The notes beneath the pieces are model-generated. The model did not search any database, was not told the origin of the DNA, and saw only the letters and a list, made by a program, of their open reading frames with translations. Shown one piece after another: positions 36,497 to 47,711 of a DNA stretch of 64,000 nucleotides. Each line of letters opens with the position of its first letter. Position 1 is the stretch's first letter. Source of the DNA: Heracleum sosnowskyi (Eukaryota > Streptophyta > Magnoliopsida > Apiales > Apiaceae); the NCBI GenBank assembly GCA_030848705.1, contig CM061240.1, forward strand, positions 126,716,998 to 126,780,997. Direction: 5' to 3'. A program made the translations under genes and the position numbers.

Positions 36497-37192
36497 TAAA
36501 TTGTACTCCTAATTGCCATGTTTTTTTTCATTTTCAACTCCCCCTCTCTGTATGATCTTCTGAATCATCAAACATGGCAATTCGCAAACTACATTCAGAA
36601 GACAATACCTTCATGATTCTTCTCCTCTTTATAGCACTCCTCATTTGCATCAGCCATAAGTTGAACTCTCGATTCATTCCAATAAAGAACTTGCTTCGTT
36701 ATTTCTTTAAATCTAACACTACGACTACGAAAAGATATCCGGATGGAGTGAGACAAAGCAGGTACGAAGAAGAAGGGAAAAAGGAAGGTGAAGAATGTTC
36801 GGTTTGTTTATATGATATCAAACAAGGTGATGAAATTATGCGACTTCCTTGTGATCATATTTTTCATGCACTTTGCTTAGACAAGTGGTTGGTTTCTTAT
36901 GGCCATCTCACTTGTCCTTTTTGCCGTGCTTCCTTATCGCCCTCGTCTTCGCCATCATCTGGTACTAGTGCAGTATTATATTCAGAGTCGGAAATCGAAG
37001 TTTTATCGTTCAATTTCTTCAGTACTTCGTCTCCTTCTAGAGGAAGAAATACTTGGGGACTAATGTGAACTGCACCTGTAATTGAGATTGAGCTAGTTGA
37101 TTCACTATAATTTTTTTTATTTTTGAGAATGGTCGATTCTTGTTCATCGATCATTCTCATTTTTATCTCGATAACGAGATTTTAAGGGTTCT
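36497..37192 (+). repeat. Duplicated RING-gene segment, copy 1 (intact)
   Basis: About 696 bp that closely matches 63,119-63,688. Homology starts at TAAATTGTACTCCTAATT and ends at TTTTAAGGGTTCT, so it covers about 75 bp of leader, the gene and about 120 bp of 3' sequence. Copy 2 lacks 117 bp of coding sequence plus a few small indels. Confidence 0.9.
36574..37068 (+). CDS. RING-H2 finger E3 ligase-like protein, 164 aa
   Basis: A single-exon gene. Residues about 13-27 (FMILLLFIALLICIS) form one membrane segment near the N-terminus. The RING-H2 domain runs from C75 to C117 with ligands C75, C78, C93, H95, H98, C101, C114 and C117 (C3-H2-C3 order), and its Trp in DKWL is typical. A Ser-rich tail follows. 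Small membrane RING-H2 proteins of this kind (ATL/RHA types) act as E3 ubiquitin ligases with an E2 enzyme. The target is unknown. The gene is intact. A damaged copy lies 26.6 kb downstream. Confidence 0.9.
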   Translation: MAIRKLHSEDNTFMILLLFIALLICISHKLNSRFIPIKNLLRYFFKSNTTTTKRYPDGVRQSRYEEEGKKEGEECSVCLYDIKQGDEIMRLPCDHIFHALCLDKWLVSYGHLTCPFCRASLSPSSSPSSGTSAVLYSESEIEVLSFNFFSTSSPSRGRNTWGLM

Positions 37193-37309
37193 AGCCTGGG
37201 TGGTCGCAGTAAGTACGTTCATGACCCAATTATGGGCATGTTTGGGTACTGCATAATAAGTCGGTTTATGACTTATAAACCCATAATAGCTAATGAGGGG
37301 TGTTTGTGT

Positions 37310-39985
37310 CACTACAAGAAAAACTGAATCAGACGACTCAACCAGGACCGTTGTCTATTACCCCTGAAAACCGATGACTATTGAGATGCCGTCAGATGGA
37401 CCTCAGACAACGGTTAAAAAATGTTGTGCAAAATAACTGAAACGACAGTCACCGATTCACAAAGTGTTGTATAATAGCCAGAAACAACAACAGTTTCTTA
37501 CCATACAACCCGTTGTATAAGTTGATTATCACAACATTCTGGTAAATCTAAAGTGTTGTATAATAGCTAGAAACAACAACGGTTTGCTTCTTAATAAAGC
37601 CTTGTTTATATTTCTTTTGCACAATGGTTTAAGTTTTATCTACAACGGTTTTCTCCTCAGTATCTGCATTTAATCAACGGTTTTTATCTCTAAGTGTGTA
37701 GTAACAAGGCTTTTGAACAACACTTCACATGTATTTACCTATTGTGCTTTGTTTTGTTAGACAACAGTTTTATTTTAAGAATGCGTTGTAAGAGATTAAT
37801 TTTACAACGTTTTTGTTTGGTCAATATTTTGTATTTAGTCTAAATAGACAACAGATTCTTTTATGAGTATCCACTTACAACTTACAACACTTTGTTAAAC
37901 AAAAACCATTGTTACGTCTTACAACTTACAACATTTTGTTAAACAAAAACCATTGTCTTATACTTTTGTAAAATCGAATAAACAAAACATAGGTGAGTCC
38001 CGACTCGCATATATAAAATTTATATAAGACAACTTAATGACGACTTTATAATTAAATTATGTCCTACTAATATTTAAAATGAGTTATTTGAATATGACAA
38101 CATTGTTGTTAATAGTATTGGTATGTCAGTTATTCGCTACTAGTATAGTTATTATATAATGTTCGTTTAACTTCGGAATTAGTAATGTTATAATTATTAA
38201 CATTTTCCTAGCTAGCTAAAATTTCCTTGTAAACAAATATCAAGGATTGTAAATCATACAATATATGATGTCCACATCTACAACGTGTATAACAAAATAT
38301 CTGAAGTATGATCGTATTCTATCTATCAATGATATTACTATTATCATTAACCATTATTTAAGTGTTTTTATATATTTAACAATTTTTTATACTAAATATC
38401 CAAATAAGAGATTTATACAATAACATTGTATGAAGTGTGTAACACTTATGTATGTATTAAGGACAACAAATAAAGTATTTTTTTTAAAAATCAACGCTTT
38501 TGATATAGACAACGGTTAGCTAAACAAAACGTTGTAATGTAAATAATCATGCAACGATTTTATAAAACGAAACCATTGTCTATATCATACAACGGTTTAA
38601 CAACATAAATAATTGTTACAGAGATTATTCAACAACGAACGGATCAAAACGAAAACCCTTGTGTATATTATACAACGTTTTTTGGACCAAAACCATTGTT
38701 ACGTCTTACAACTTACAACACTTTGTTAAAAAAAACCATTGTCTTATACTTTTGTAAAATCGAATAAACAAAACATAGGTGAGTCCCGACTCGCATATAT
38801 AAAATTTATATAAGACAACTTAATGACGACTTTATAATTAAATTATGTCCTACTGATATGTAAAATGAGTTATTTGAATATGACAACATTGTTGTTAATA
38901 GTATTGGTATGTCAGTTATTCGCTAATAGTATAGTTATTATATAATGTTCGTTTAACTTCGGAATTAGTAATGTTTTAATTATTAACATTTTCCTAGCTA
39001 GCTAAAATTTCCTTGTAAACAAATATCAAGGATCGTAAATCATACAATATATGATGTCCACATCTACAACGTGTATAACAAAATATCTGATGTATGATCG
39101 TTTCTATCTATCAATGATATTATTATTATCATTAACCTTTATTTAAGTGTTTTTATATATTTAACAATTTTTTATACTAAATATCCAAATAAGAGATTTA
39201 TACAATAACATTGTATGAAGTATGCAACACTTATGTATGTATTAAAGACAACAAATAAAGTATTTTTTTTAAAAATCAACGCTTTTGATATAGACAACGG
39301 TTTAGCTAAACAAAACGTTGTAACGTAAATAATCACGCAACGATTTTATAAAACGAAACCATTGTCTATATCATACAACGGTTTAACAACATAAACAATT
39401 GTTACAGAGATTATTCAACAACGAACGGATCAAAACGAAAACCCTTGTGTATATTATACAAATATACAACGGGTTTTTGGAACAAAACCGTTGTTAAGTC
39501 TTACAACTTACAACACTTTGTTAAACAAAAACCATTGTTTTATACTTTTATAAATTGAATAAATAAACAAAGTTAGTCAACATCCTAATATATAAAAATT
39601 ATTATCCAATAATTTACTCACAATTTTATAATAAAATTATATCAAATTTACACAACGGTTTTTTTGCAACATTGTCTTACGTTTATTCACACAACACGAC
39701 TAAGACAACCGTTGTCTCAATCCAACAACGGTTAAATTAAAACATTGTCTTAATATTATTTAGACAAGAGTTAAAAAAACTGTTGTCTAAACCCAATCAT
39801 TTGCGTCGTCTATATCCACTATTTTTCACTTTCTTAGACAACGGTTCGTAAACCGTTGTAATGTAATGGATTAGACAATACTTTTTCGAGCCAAAAAATA
39901 AACTGTCGTCTGTTAATTTTAGGCAACACTTTTTCGACCGTCCGTTGTCTGAAAGGTGTCGTCTGATTCGGTTTTTCTTGTAGTG
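37310..39985. mobile_element. Non-autonomous CACTA element, 2.68 kb
   Basis: Left end CACTACAAGAAAAACTGAATC and right end, read inward, CACTACAAGAAAAACCGAATC, matching over about 27 bp with one difference. The flanking 3-bp duplication is TGT (37,307-37,309 and 39,986-39,988). The interior has no transposase and is filled with short ACAACGGTTT / AACCGTTGT motifs in both orientations plus a large internal tandem duplication. The termini differ from those of the 11-kb CACTA element at 608, so another family must mobilise it. Confidence 0.92.
37911..39492. repeat. About 790-bp internal tandem duplication in the small CACTA element
   Basis: The segment starting GTTACGTCTTACAACTTAC occurs at 37,911 and 38,698, and a third partial copy starts at 39,493. 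The two full units are 787 and 795 bp and look about 97% alike by eye. No coding sequence is present. Confidence 0.9.
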
Positions 39986-40399
39986 TGTACTCAGCTTATT
40001 TGATAACTCAGCTTATTTGATACCTTATAACTTATAAATTGATAAGTTGAATGTTAAAAATCACCAACATTTTATCATTGTATTTAATAATTATTTTTTC
40101 AAATTTAATTTATCAAACTTTTAACTAACTTATAAATAAATTTATCCAAACCCCCGTATGACTTATAAGAATCCATCAACTTATCACTTATAAAACACTT
40201 ACTCATTTTAAGATATAAATCAACTTTTTTGTGATATTCCAAACACGTAATATGTCACGTCTAGCATAACATGAGTTTAGCTGGACTAAATTATTATAAC
40301 AATAACAACATGCATGTATTATTGCCTTGCATCAAGATGATTAAGCACGTAATTTATTCCATAAAACCGTTCACATCTATATTCTTTATTAATAAAAAA

Positions 40400-41160
40400 T
40401 AATAATGATGTGAAAATTACGCGCGGTACCAAAAGTATCAAAGTATCAAATTTGGTTATCATGTGACCTGAGTTCGATTTCTCGCAACTACGTACAAGAT
40501 TTATTAATTTAAATTTTTTAGCTTAATTCAGGGTTCGATTCCTTACAATTACGTTATTATACAAGATTTATTTATTTAATTTAATTTCATTAATTTCATT
40601 CAAAATTCAATTGTCTATAACTTCTATACTCTTTATTAATAAAGAAAATAATGTTAAAATATCGCGCGGTACCAAATTCAAGATTAATTGCCTATATTTA
40701 AATAATATTTATTTATTATATATTTCTTTCATTCAAATATCTATAAGTACATTTTTTTAATATTAAAATTAATATTAATAAACAAAACAATGTGAAAATG
40801 GCGCACGGTACCAAAGGATCAAATTTGATTATCACAAAATCCAGGTTCGATTCCTTGCAACTACGTAATTATACAAGATTTATTTAATTTAAATTCTTTA
40901 ACTTCATCCGGGGTTCGATTCTTTGCAACTACGTAATTATACAAGATTTATTTATTTACTTTAAATTTATTAGCTACATCGAGGGTTCGATTCCTTGCAG
41001 CTACGTAATCATACAAGATTTATTTATTTACTTTAATTTCTTTAGTTTTACAAACGGTTTGATTGTCTATAACTACATAATTAAATAGTTATTTATTTAT
41101 TATATTTTTATCATTCAATTCTCGGCAAATATATTTTTTAAAAATATTTATCGGCTAGTG
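40400..41160. repeat. Array of diverged repeats with GCGCGGTACC motif
   Basis: The motif G(C)GCGCGGTACCAAA recurs near 40,421, 40,661 and 40,801. GGTTCGATTCCTTGCAACTACG followed by TATACAAGATTTATTTA recurs near 40,490, 40,540, 40,850, 40,915 and 40,985. The last copy continues into sequence shared with P450 intron 8. This is probably a nest of short non-autonomous elements. Confidence 0.6.
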
Positions 41161-41384
41161 TTAAGAAATAAGAATACACCGATAAAGCCCGCTATGTTTG
41201 ATTCATCTAATTGCCTACGGGATCTTTTTCCTAAAAGTGAGCAGGGCATCCGTACATTCATGACTTCAAAAGTTGAATCATTTTACTAGTTGCAAGTGAG
41301 TTATCTGAATTTGAAAGCTTAACCATTATGTAATTAGTGGAGATTAAAATATTAAGCTATGTAAATATTATGTTTTCTGATTAA

Positions 41385-43323
41385 TTAGCGGAGGCTATAT
41401 ATATAAGCGCAGTCTGTACAAAATATGGCTTTACATGGTGTGCATTCAAGGACCGGCTTACCAAGTTGTTTACTGTCACATTTTTGACAACGACGAACTT
41501 TTTTGTTCAAAACAAACCTAAGGTTGTGATGATGGAGTTTACTTAGACAAATATCTGTATGCCCAAACTTGACATTTGAGTAGTAGCGATAAGATGACAT
41601 CTCGAAGCAGTATCCAGGATGAAATGAAAGATCGCAATCACTGCAATGATAGAACCAAAATTTGGTATTTATTTCCTCTGAGCAAAACTCGCAATTGAAC
41701 TCGTAGTCATGATCCATGACCATGCCCGCATCATATCGCAGGTGGAGGGGGTGAGGATCCCATGGGTGTGTAACTGTTCTTGGCTTCATGTTACAGCCTG
41801 CGCATATCACATTGTTCACACCCGTGCTTGCGTTTTATCGTCAAACTTATTCCACATGCATTACAAGCATGATCAGTTGATAAAACTAGATGTAGTTGGT
41901 GACGGTGAGCCTCATGTTTGATCGTTTTAGGTAGGTTCACACATCCAGTATGAAGCTTGATTGTGTGCATCTCATAAGGACCCATTTTAATACGCCTAGT
42001 GAATAACATGCCATTGCTGTAAACTCCACAGCAATCACACTTAAAGATCATATCTGGTCTTCTGTCCTTGTGTAAGAAAGCTCTGTAAAAATTACTTGGA
42101 ATTAAGTCCTGCACAGTTTTGTTAGAAATCTCAGCACAGTATTTATGCAGAAAGTATTTACAAACAACACAACTATAGAATCGATCGCCATCTGTTCGTA
42201 TGGGTTTGACACAGCCATCACATAGCAACACTGTTCTATCATCATCTTTTTGATTGTTTAACTCATTATAAGTAATGAGTTGTAAAGGATGGTCATGACT
42301 CCAATGTTGATTCCGATCTTCTGCGCTAAAGTTGTTATCTACCATCGACTTCAGAAATTGTTCAACTAACAAATTTAGAGATGACTCGTCAGCTGCTGGG
42401 AGGTAGACCAAATTGGAATCATATGTTTCAGTTTCACTAGATCGGAGAATAGCAAAATAATAGAGAAGTTAGTGTCGGCAGGAAAATAATAAAATAGCTA
42501 CAACGCCATTAAAGAGAAGGAAAAAAAATTGTCAGCGAAGGTACCTTGATCTAGCACATTGAATATGGGTGGTATATGTGCATTTGTCCCTACATTTGTA
42601 AAACCAATCGAGTTGACTAATATTTTCAGTGCAGAGTCCGCAGCACTGATTATATGTGTGATACCGTTGTGGACGACCATAAAAGAGGACGAGAGGGTGT
42701 TGATGGAGAGATTGAAACAGGAAAAGGAGGTTAGGAGCATCAGCACAACTCTTGTGGATCCAAAACCGACATGTCTGGCATTTATACGACATGTCTCTGA
42801 TATTCTCCTCCACACTGCAAGCATCACATTTGAACGAGGACGGTCGATGGATTAAGGCTAATGGGTGTTGTGGGTGAGCTACATGAGTAATTGTGAGCTC
42901 CTTAGCTTGGAACATTGCACATTTGAGGCAAAGACAGAATTTAAAATCGGAATTGCAATAACCAGAGAGTAATTCTATGTCACAAATGTTACAATGGCAA
43001 TTATCGCCTACCATACGAAATTCTCGTTGAAACAAAGTCTGTTTTTTACGGGGATTGGAAGAGAGGATCAGAAACTCTTTTGGGTCGGTTGGATTTTCGA
43101 TTTTATGGGGTAAATTTGCGCATGTTTGGTGGAGTAAGAATTTAGAACATTTATCATGATCTACAAGACTAGTACTAGTACCTGTGGCACTTCTGCGGGT
43201 GCAACTGTAAATATATGATTTGCATGAAACTATTTCTTCTCTGCAACAAAAACACACATCACCTTGCCTTGCAATATACTTATCATTCAGAATGAGTGGA
43301 TGTTCATGGCAGGAGTGCTTCAT
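41385..43323 (-). pseudogene. DC1 (Cys/His-rich C1) domain protein gene, apparent frameshift
   Basis: Exon 1 is 43323-42545 and exon 2 starts at 42436, joined in frame. Repeated DC1 units are seen: H-x-HPL openings (HEHPLIL, HPQHPLALI, HQHPLVLF, HPWDPHPLHLRY) each followed by C-x2-C, H/C-x-C and similar pairs, about seven in all. Proteins of this plant family bind zinc and are linked to stress and development responses. The frame breaks near 41,805: exon 2 stops at 41,791 (MRRL, stop), while the next DC1 unit (ICAGCNMKPRTVTHP) continues in another frame to 41,385. A small deletion would explain this. Without it the protein would be about 610 residues; as read it stops at 474. A truncated but expressed protein cannot be excluded. 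Confidence 0.8.
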
Positions 43324-44607
43324 TTCTGTACTGCTTGATCTTGCCTTTAAATATTCTTGTAGAGTGAATGAAATATATATTAACTTGTATCTGTTCTATT
43401 GTACAAGTAATGAAATATATATTAACTTGTATACTTGTATATATATATAGATCTTATGAGATAGTTGCTTCTACTAGAATAGAAACAATTAAACCCTCTT
43501 ATGCATACAAGCATATATACTTAATTGTCATCCAAGGCACGAAAAGAGAGGGAAAGATTTAAAAAAAAGAATAAGTATTTATAATGACTCGAAAGGAAAA
43601 GATTTTATGCTTTGTCGCTTTCTTCTTCTGTAAAATTGTAAATGGGATTAAAGAGAGGAAAGCATCGGTTCTCCAAAGTATGGTGCCTTGTGTTATAATG
43701 CAAGCATTTTGGAGTTTCAACTATAGTGCCTTAACTACGGGTTAAGAATGCTAGAGGTCTTAAAATGGATCTCCAAATTATTATATAATATAATACCTTT
43801 GTATGAAGAAAATTCATATTAATACATACCTAGTCCATTATAAAATGATATGATATCGGTGATATAATTGCATGGAATGTAATTTAGTTAATGAAGCCTA
43901 AATATGTGTCGGTCATGAACACATAACTAATTGAATACAAGAATGTTTACAAAATCACACGAATTAAAAGGAGGAAAAAGTATTACACATAACTAATTGA
44001 GTATAAAAATATTTACAAAATAACGTGTGTTAATACAGTGTGGTCATACATGTAATTAAGTGACGATTATGTAATTTGACCAGTTAACTTCGATCAGTAT
44101 TAATCTACCCAAATTAGTTGTATTTAGAAAGTACGGAATTTTCAATTGAAAATTCAAAATTTTGCTTAAAATCTAAAAAGACCGCCTAAAACAATAAATT
44201 CGACCAAATGTGACGGAAAGCTAAATTCGACGAAATTGAAAATTAGCTTGACCGGAAATAGTAGTTATAAATTACATAATACATAACATACGTATTTAAA
44301 TTCAACAAAATAATTTCATTAAAACTGAATATTAAGAGTTTTGAAATTCAGACATGTGTGGATTTGTGGATTGGAACTGTAGATCTTCTTCCACTTATAC
44401 AAGTAAGATTCCGTTTGCAGAACGCCACTTATGTTGCAAAAGGTGCAAAGCAAAGTGCCTGTTCAGATAAGTTGTGAAACACGACAAGCGTTATCGTTAA
44501 TTATCAATGATTATGAATTCATGAGATATGAGTGCACGGTTCTTGCTATGATTTTAAATGTGACGAAAATCTCTAGCTTATTCTGCATTGTTATTTTTTC
44601 TTTTAAA
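43324..44607. other. Intergenic, upstream of the DC1 gene
   Basis: Includes a short duplication (GAAATATATATTAACTTGTAT near 43,368 and 43,410) and a diverged repeat of CACATAACTAATTGA near 43,919 and 43,985. No gene is seen. Confidence 0.45.
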
Positions 44608-45502
44608 CTAGCTTAAAACCAGTACGATGCACGGATTGTTAATTGTTATTTTATTATTATTTTTTTAAAATTTTATTAATTGTAATTGTGCAAAAAATAA
44701 ATAGACATGTTAAAATAGTTAAACACTTTTAATTAATTAAAAACATTAAAACAGATTTTAAAATAAATAAGTATGGGTTTCCCCGTTATATTTTTGGAAA
44801 ATTAGAGGTTTTAGTAAGAAAAAATAAAAAATGTAACATATATTTAGTTTAAAAAGGTAAATGCGCATGATATTTTTGGAAAATGAGGTTTTAAAATTCA
44901 ATAATTAAAAGTATTTAAATACATTTTAAAATAAATAAGTAAAGGGCTTCCTGTGATATTTTTGGAAAAATAATGGATTTTAGTGAGAAAAATAGAAAAA
45001 TTAAATTGTAAAAGACAATTTCCCGTGATATATTTAGAAAATGATGGACTTTGTTAGAAAAAATAAATAATGTGTTTTATAGTAATTGGTTATAAATAAT
45101 TATTTGATTATTTATATTTTAATATTCTTAGTGATTGCATTTGTTAAGAAAAATAAGTAGACATGTTCAAATAGGTAAACTTTTAAAAAAATAATTATAA
45201 TATTATAGGTTTAAAAATAAATAACTAAAGGTTTGTCCGTGATATTTTTGGAAAATGGGGGGTTTTAGTAAGGAAAAATAGAAAAACTAACATGTTTTAG
45301 TTAAAAAATGTAATTGCCATGTTTGAAAAATAGGGGAATTTGTTAGAAAAAATAATGTATTTTAGGGAAAAAAATGTAATTGGTTATAAATAAGTAAGGT
45401 TAATTAAGTAAAAACACGAAATACAGTTAAGGGCAATTAAGTAAAATCACAACGTAACATACCGATCAACCATACTTTTAATGTTTCGTCTATTATATAA
45501 TA
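44608..45502 (-). mobile_element. Helitron-like copy A (895 bp)
   Basis: Read on the minus strand, the 3' end has a palindrome (here CCGTGCATCGTACTGG, somewhat decayed), about ten bases later CTAG at 44,608, and then T, as for Helitrons. The 5' end lacks the first bases of the consensus (TCAATAC) and begins TATTATATAATAGACG, directly after the CTAG of copy B. The interior is AT-rich with GTGATATTTTTGGAAAA motifs and no helicase gene, so it is non-autonomous. Confidence 0.75.
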
Positions 45503-46469
45503 CTAGCTTAAAACCTGTGCGATGCATGGATTGTTAATTGTTATTTTATTATTATTATTTTAAATATTTTATTAATTGTAATTGTGCAAAAAATAAGTAG
45601 ACATGTTAAAATAGCTAAACATTTTTAATTAATTAAAAATATTAAAACATATTTTAAAATAAATAAGTATGGATTTGCTCGTTATATTTTTGTTAATGAA
45701 TGAGGGGTTTTAGTAAGAAAAAATAAAAAATGTAACATATATTTAGTTTAGAAAGGTAAATGCCCGTGATATTTTTGGAAAATGAGTTTTTAAAATTTAA
45801 TAATTTAAATTATTTAAATACGTTTTAAAATAAATAAGTAAATGGTTTCATGTGATATTTTTGGAAAAAGAATGGATTTTAGTGAGAAAAATATAAAAAG
45901 TAAATTGTAAAAGACACTCTTGATATATTTAGAAAAGGAGGGACTTTATTAGAAAAAATATATAATGTGTTTGAGCTGAAAATGTAATTGGTTATAAATA
46001 GGTATTTGATTATTTATATTTTAATATTTTTAGTAATTGCATTTGATAAGAAAAATAAGTAAACATGTAAAAATAGGTAAACTTTTAAAAAATAATGAGA
46101 ATATTAGAATATGTTTAAAAATAAATAACTAAATGTTTGTCCGTGATATTTTTGGAAAAGGAGGAGTTTTAGTAAGGAAAAATAGAAAAACTAACATGTT
46201 TTAGTTAAAAAAGGTAATTGTCCGTGATATATTTGAAAAATTAGGTGAATTTGTTAGAAAAAATAGAAAAAATAATGTATTTTAGGTGAAAAAGATAATT
46301 GGTTATAAATATGTAATATTATTATTTAATAATATATTTCTATAAATAAGTAAGCTTAATTAAGTAAAAACACGAAGTAGAGTTAATTAAGGGCAATTAA
46401 GTAAAATCACAACGTACCATACCGACCAACCAAACTTTTAATGTTTCGTCTATTATATAATAGTATTGA
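45503..46469 (-). mobile_element. Helitron-like copy B (967 bp)
   Basis: On the minus strand it starts TCAATACTATTATATAATAG at 46,469 and ends with the palindrome (CCATGCATCGCACAGG) and CTAG at 45,503. Its 5' TC follows directly on the CTAG of copy C with no target bases between them. It aligns with copy A along its whole length. No coding capacity. Confidence 0.8.
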
Positions 46470-47193
46470 CTAGCTTAAAACCCGTGCGATGCACGGATTG
46501 TTAATTGTTATTTTATTATTATTTTTTTAAATTTTTATTAATTGTAATTGTGCAAAAATAAGTAGACATGTTAAAATAGCTAAACACTTTTAATTAATTA
46601 AAAACATTAAAACAGATTTTAAAATAAATAAGTATGGGTTTTCCCGTTATATTTTTGGAAAATGAGAGGTTTTAGTAAGAAAAAATAAAAAATATAACAT
46701 ATATTTAGTTTAAAAAGGTAAATGCCCGTGATATTTTTGGCAAATGAGGTTTTAAAATTTAATAATTAAAAGTATTTAAACACATTTTAAAATAAATAAG
46801 TAAAGGGCTTTCTGTGATATTTTTGGAAAAAGAATGGATTTTAGTGAGAAAAATAGAAAAATTAAATTGTAAAAGGCAATTTCCCGTGATATATTTAGAA
46901 AAGGATGGACTTTGTTAGAAAAAATAAATAATGTGTTTTAGCTGAAAAGATATTTTGTTATAAATAGATATTTGATTATTTACATTTTAATATTTTTAGT
47001 AATTTCATTTGTTAAGAAAAATAAGTAGACATGTTAAAATAGGTAAACTTTTAAAAAAATAATTATAATATTAAAATAGGTCTAAAAATAAATAACTAAA
47101 GGTTTGTCCGTGATATTTTTGGAAAAGGATGGGTTTTAGTAAAGAAAAATAGAAAAAACAAACATGTTTTAGTTAAAAAAGGTAATTGCCCGT
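46470..47193 (-). mobile_element. Helitron-like copy C, 3' part
   Basis: The 3' end on the minus strand carries the clean palindrome CCGTGCATCGCACGG followed by GTTTTAAGCTAG. The copy is interrupted at 47,193 by the gypsy element; the 5' end continues at about 57,842-57,902. It lines up with copies A and B. Confidence 0.82.
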
Positions 47194-47678
47194 TGATATG
47201 GTCAGAAAAGTAATTATAGAAATATAATTGACGGTCCAATGAAAAGGCTTGATATTTAATGCCCAAATCCCTAATTATTCATTAATTTCGTAATTAATGA
47301 ATAGTACAGCTCATAAAAAGAGTCTGAATTATGATAAATTGGTCAAAGAAGGATCCAGAATCCCAATTAAAGGCAATTAATGAGTCATAGCCTTTATCGA
47401 CAAGGAAAAGACTTATCCTGCAAGCAATACAATGCTTATCCAATATCAAAAAGGAGACTTATTCGCTAAGACTCCTAAACATACCATAAATACTAGGCTC
47501 CAGACGCCTATATAACGTCCCTGATCCTACAATCAGAACTACGTCTTTGGCTTGATTCTCAACACTAATTGAGATACGTAGGCATCTTGTGAGGACCAAT
47601 TTAGTCCGGAAACACGAGTGCAGCCATTAAAGCTCGAAGCTCAATAAATTCACAAAGTACGTTTTTTAATCCACAACA
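47194..47678 (+). repeat. 5' LTR of the gypsy element
   Basis: Starts TGATATGGTCAGAAAAG and ends TTAATCCACAACA, 485 bp with TG...CA ends. A TATA box (TATATAA) lies at 47,509-47,515, suggesting transcription starts about 30 bp later. The first 150 bp recur at 57,694 with only a few differences. Confidence 0.92.
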
Positions 47679-47680
47679 TT

Positions 47681-47698
47681 TGGCGCCGTCTGTGGGAA
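47681..47698 (+). other. Primer-binding site of the gypsy element
   Basis: TGGCGCCGTCTGTGGGAA begins two bases after the 5' LTR, the usual place. The form TGGCGCC... is common at this site in plant gypsy elements and marks where a tRNA primes minus-strand DNA synthesis. Confidence 0.8.
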
Positions 47699-47711
47699 GA
47701 CAACATCAACC

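Larger units (their letters stand above)
37225..40250. mobile_element. Possible MITE hosting the CACTA insertion
   Basis: Around the CACTA element, 37,225-37,306 and 39,989-40,250 together look like one small element. The left edge reads GGGCATGTTTGGGTACTGC and the right edge ends ATTCCAAACACG, roughly inverted, with ACTTATAA motifs in both halves. A similar edge (ACAAACACGCTC) occurs at 63,106. I could not find a clear 8-bp target duplication, so the limits are uncertain. Confidence 0.4.
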
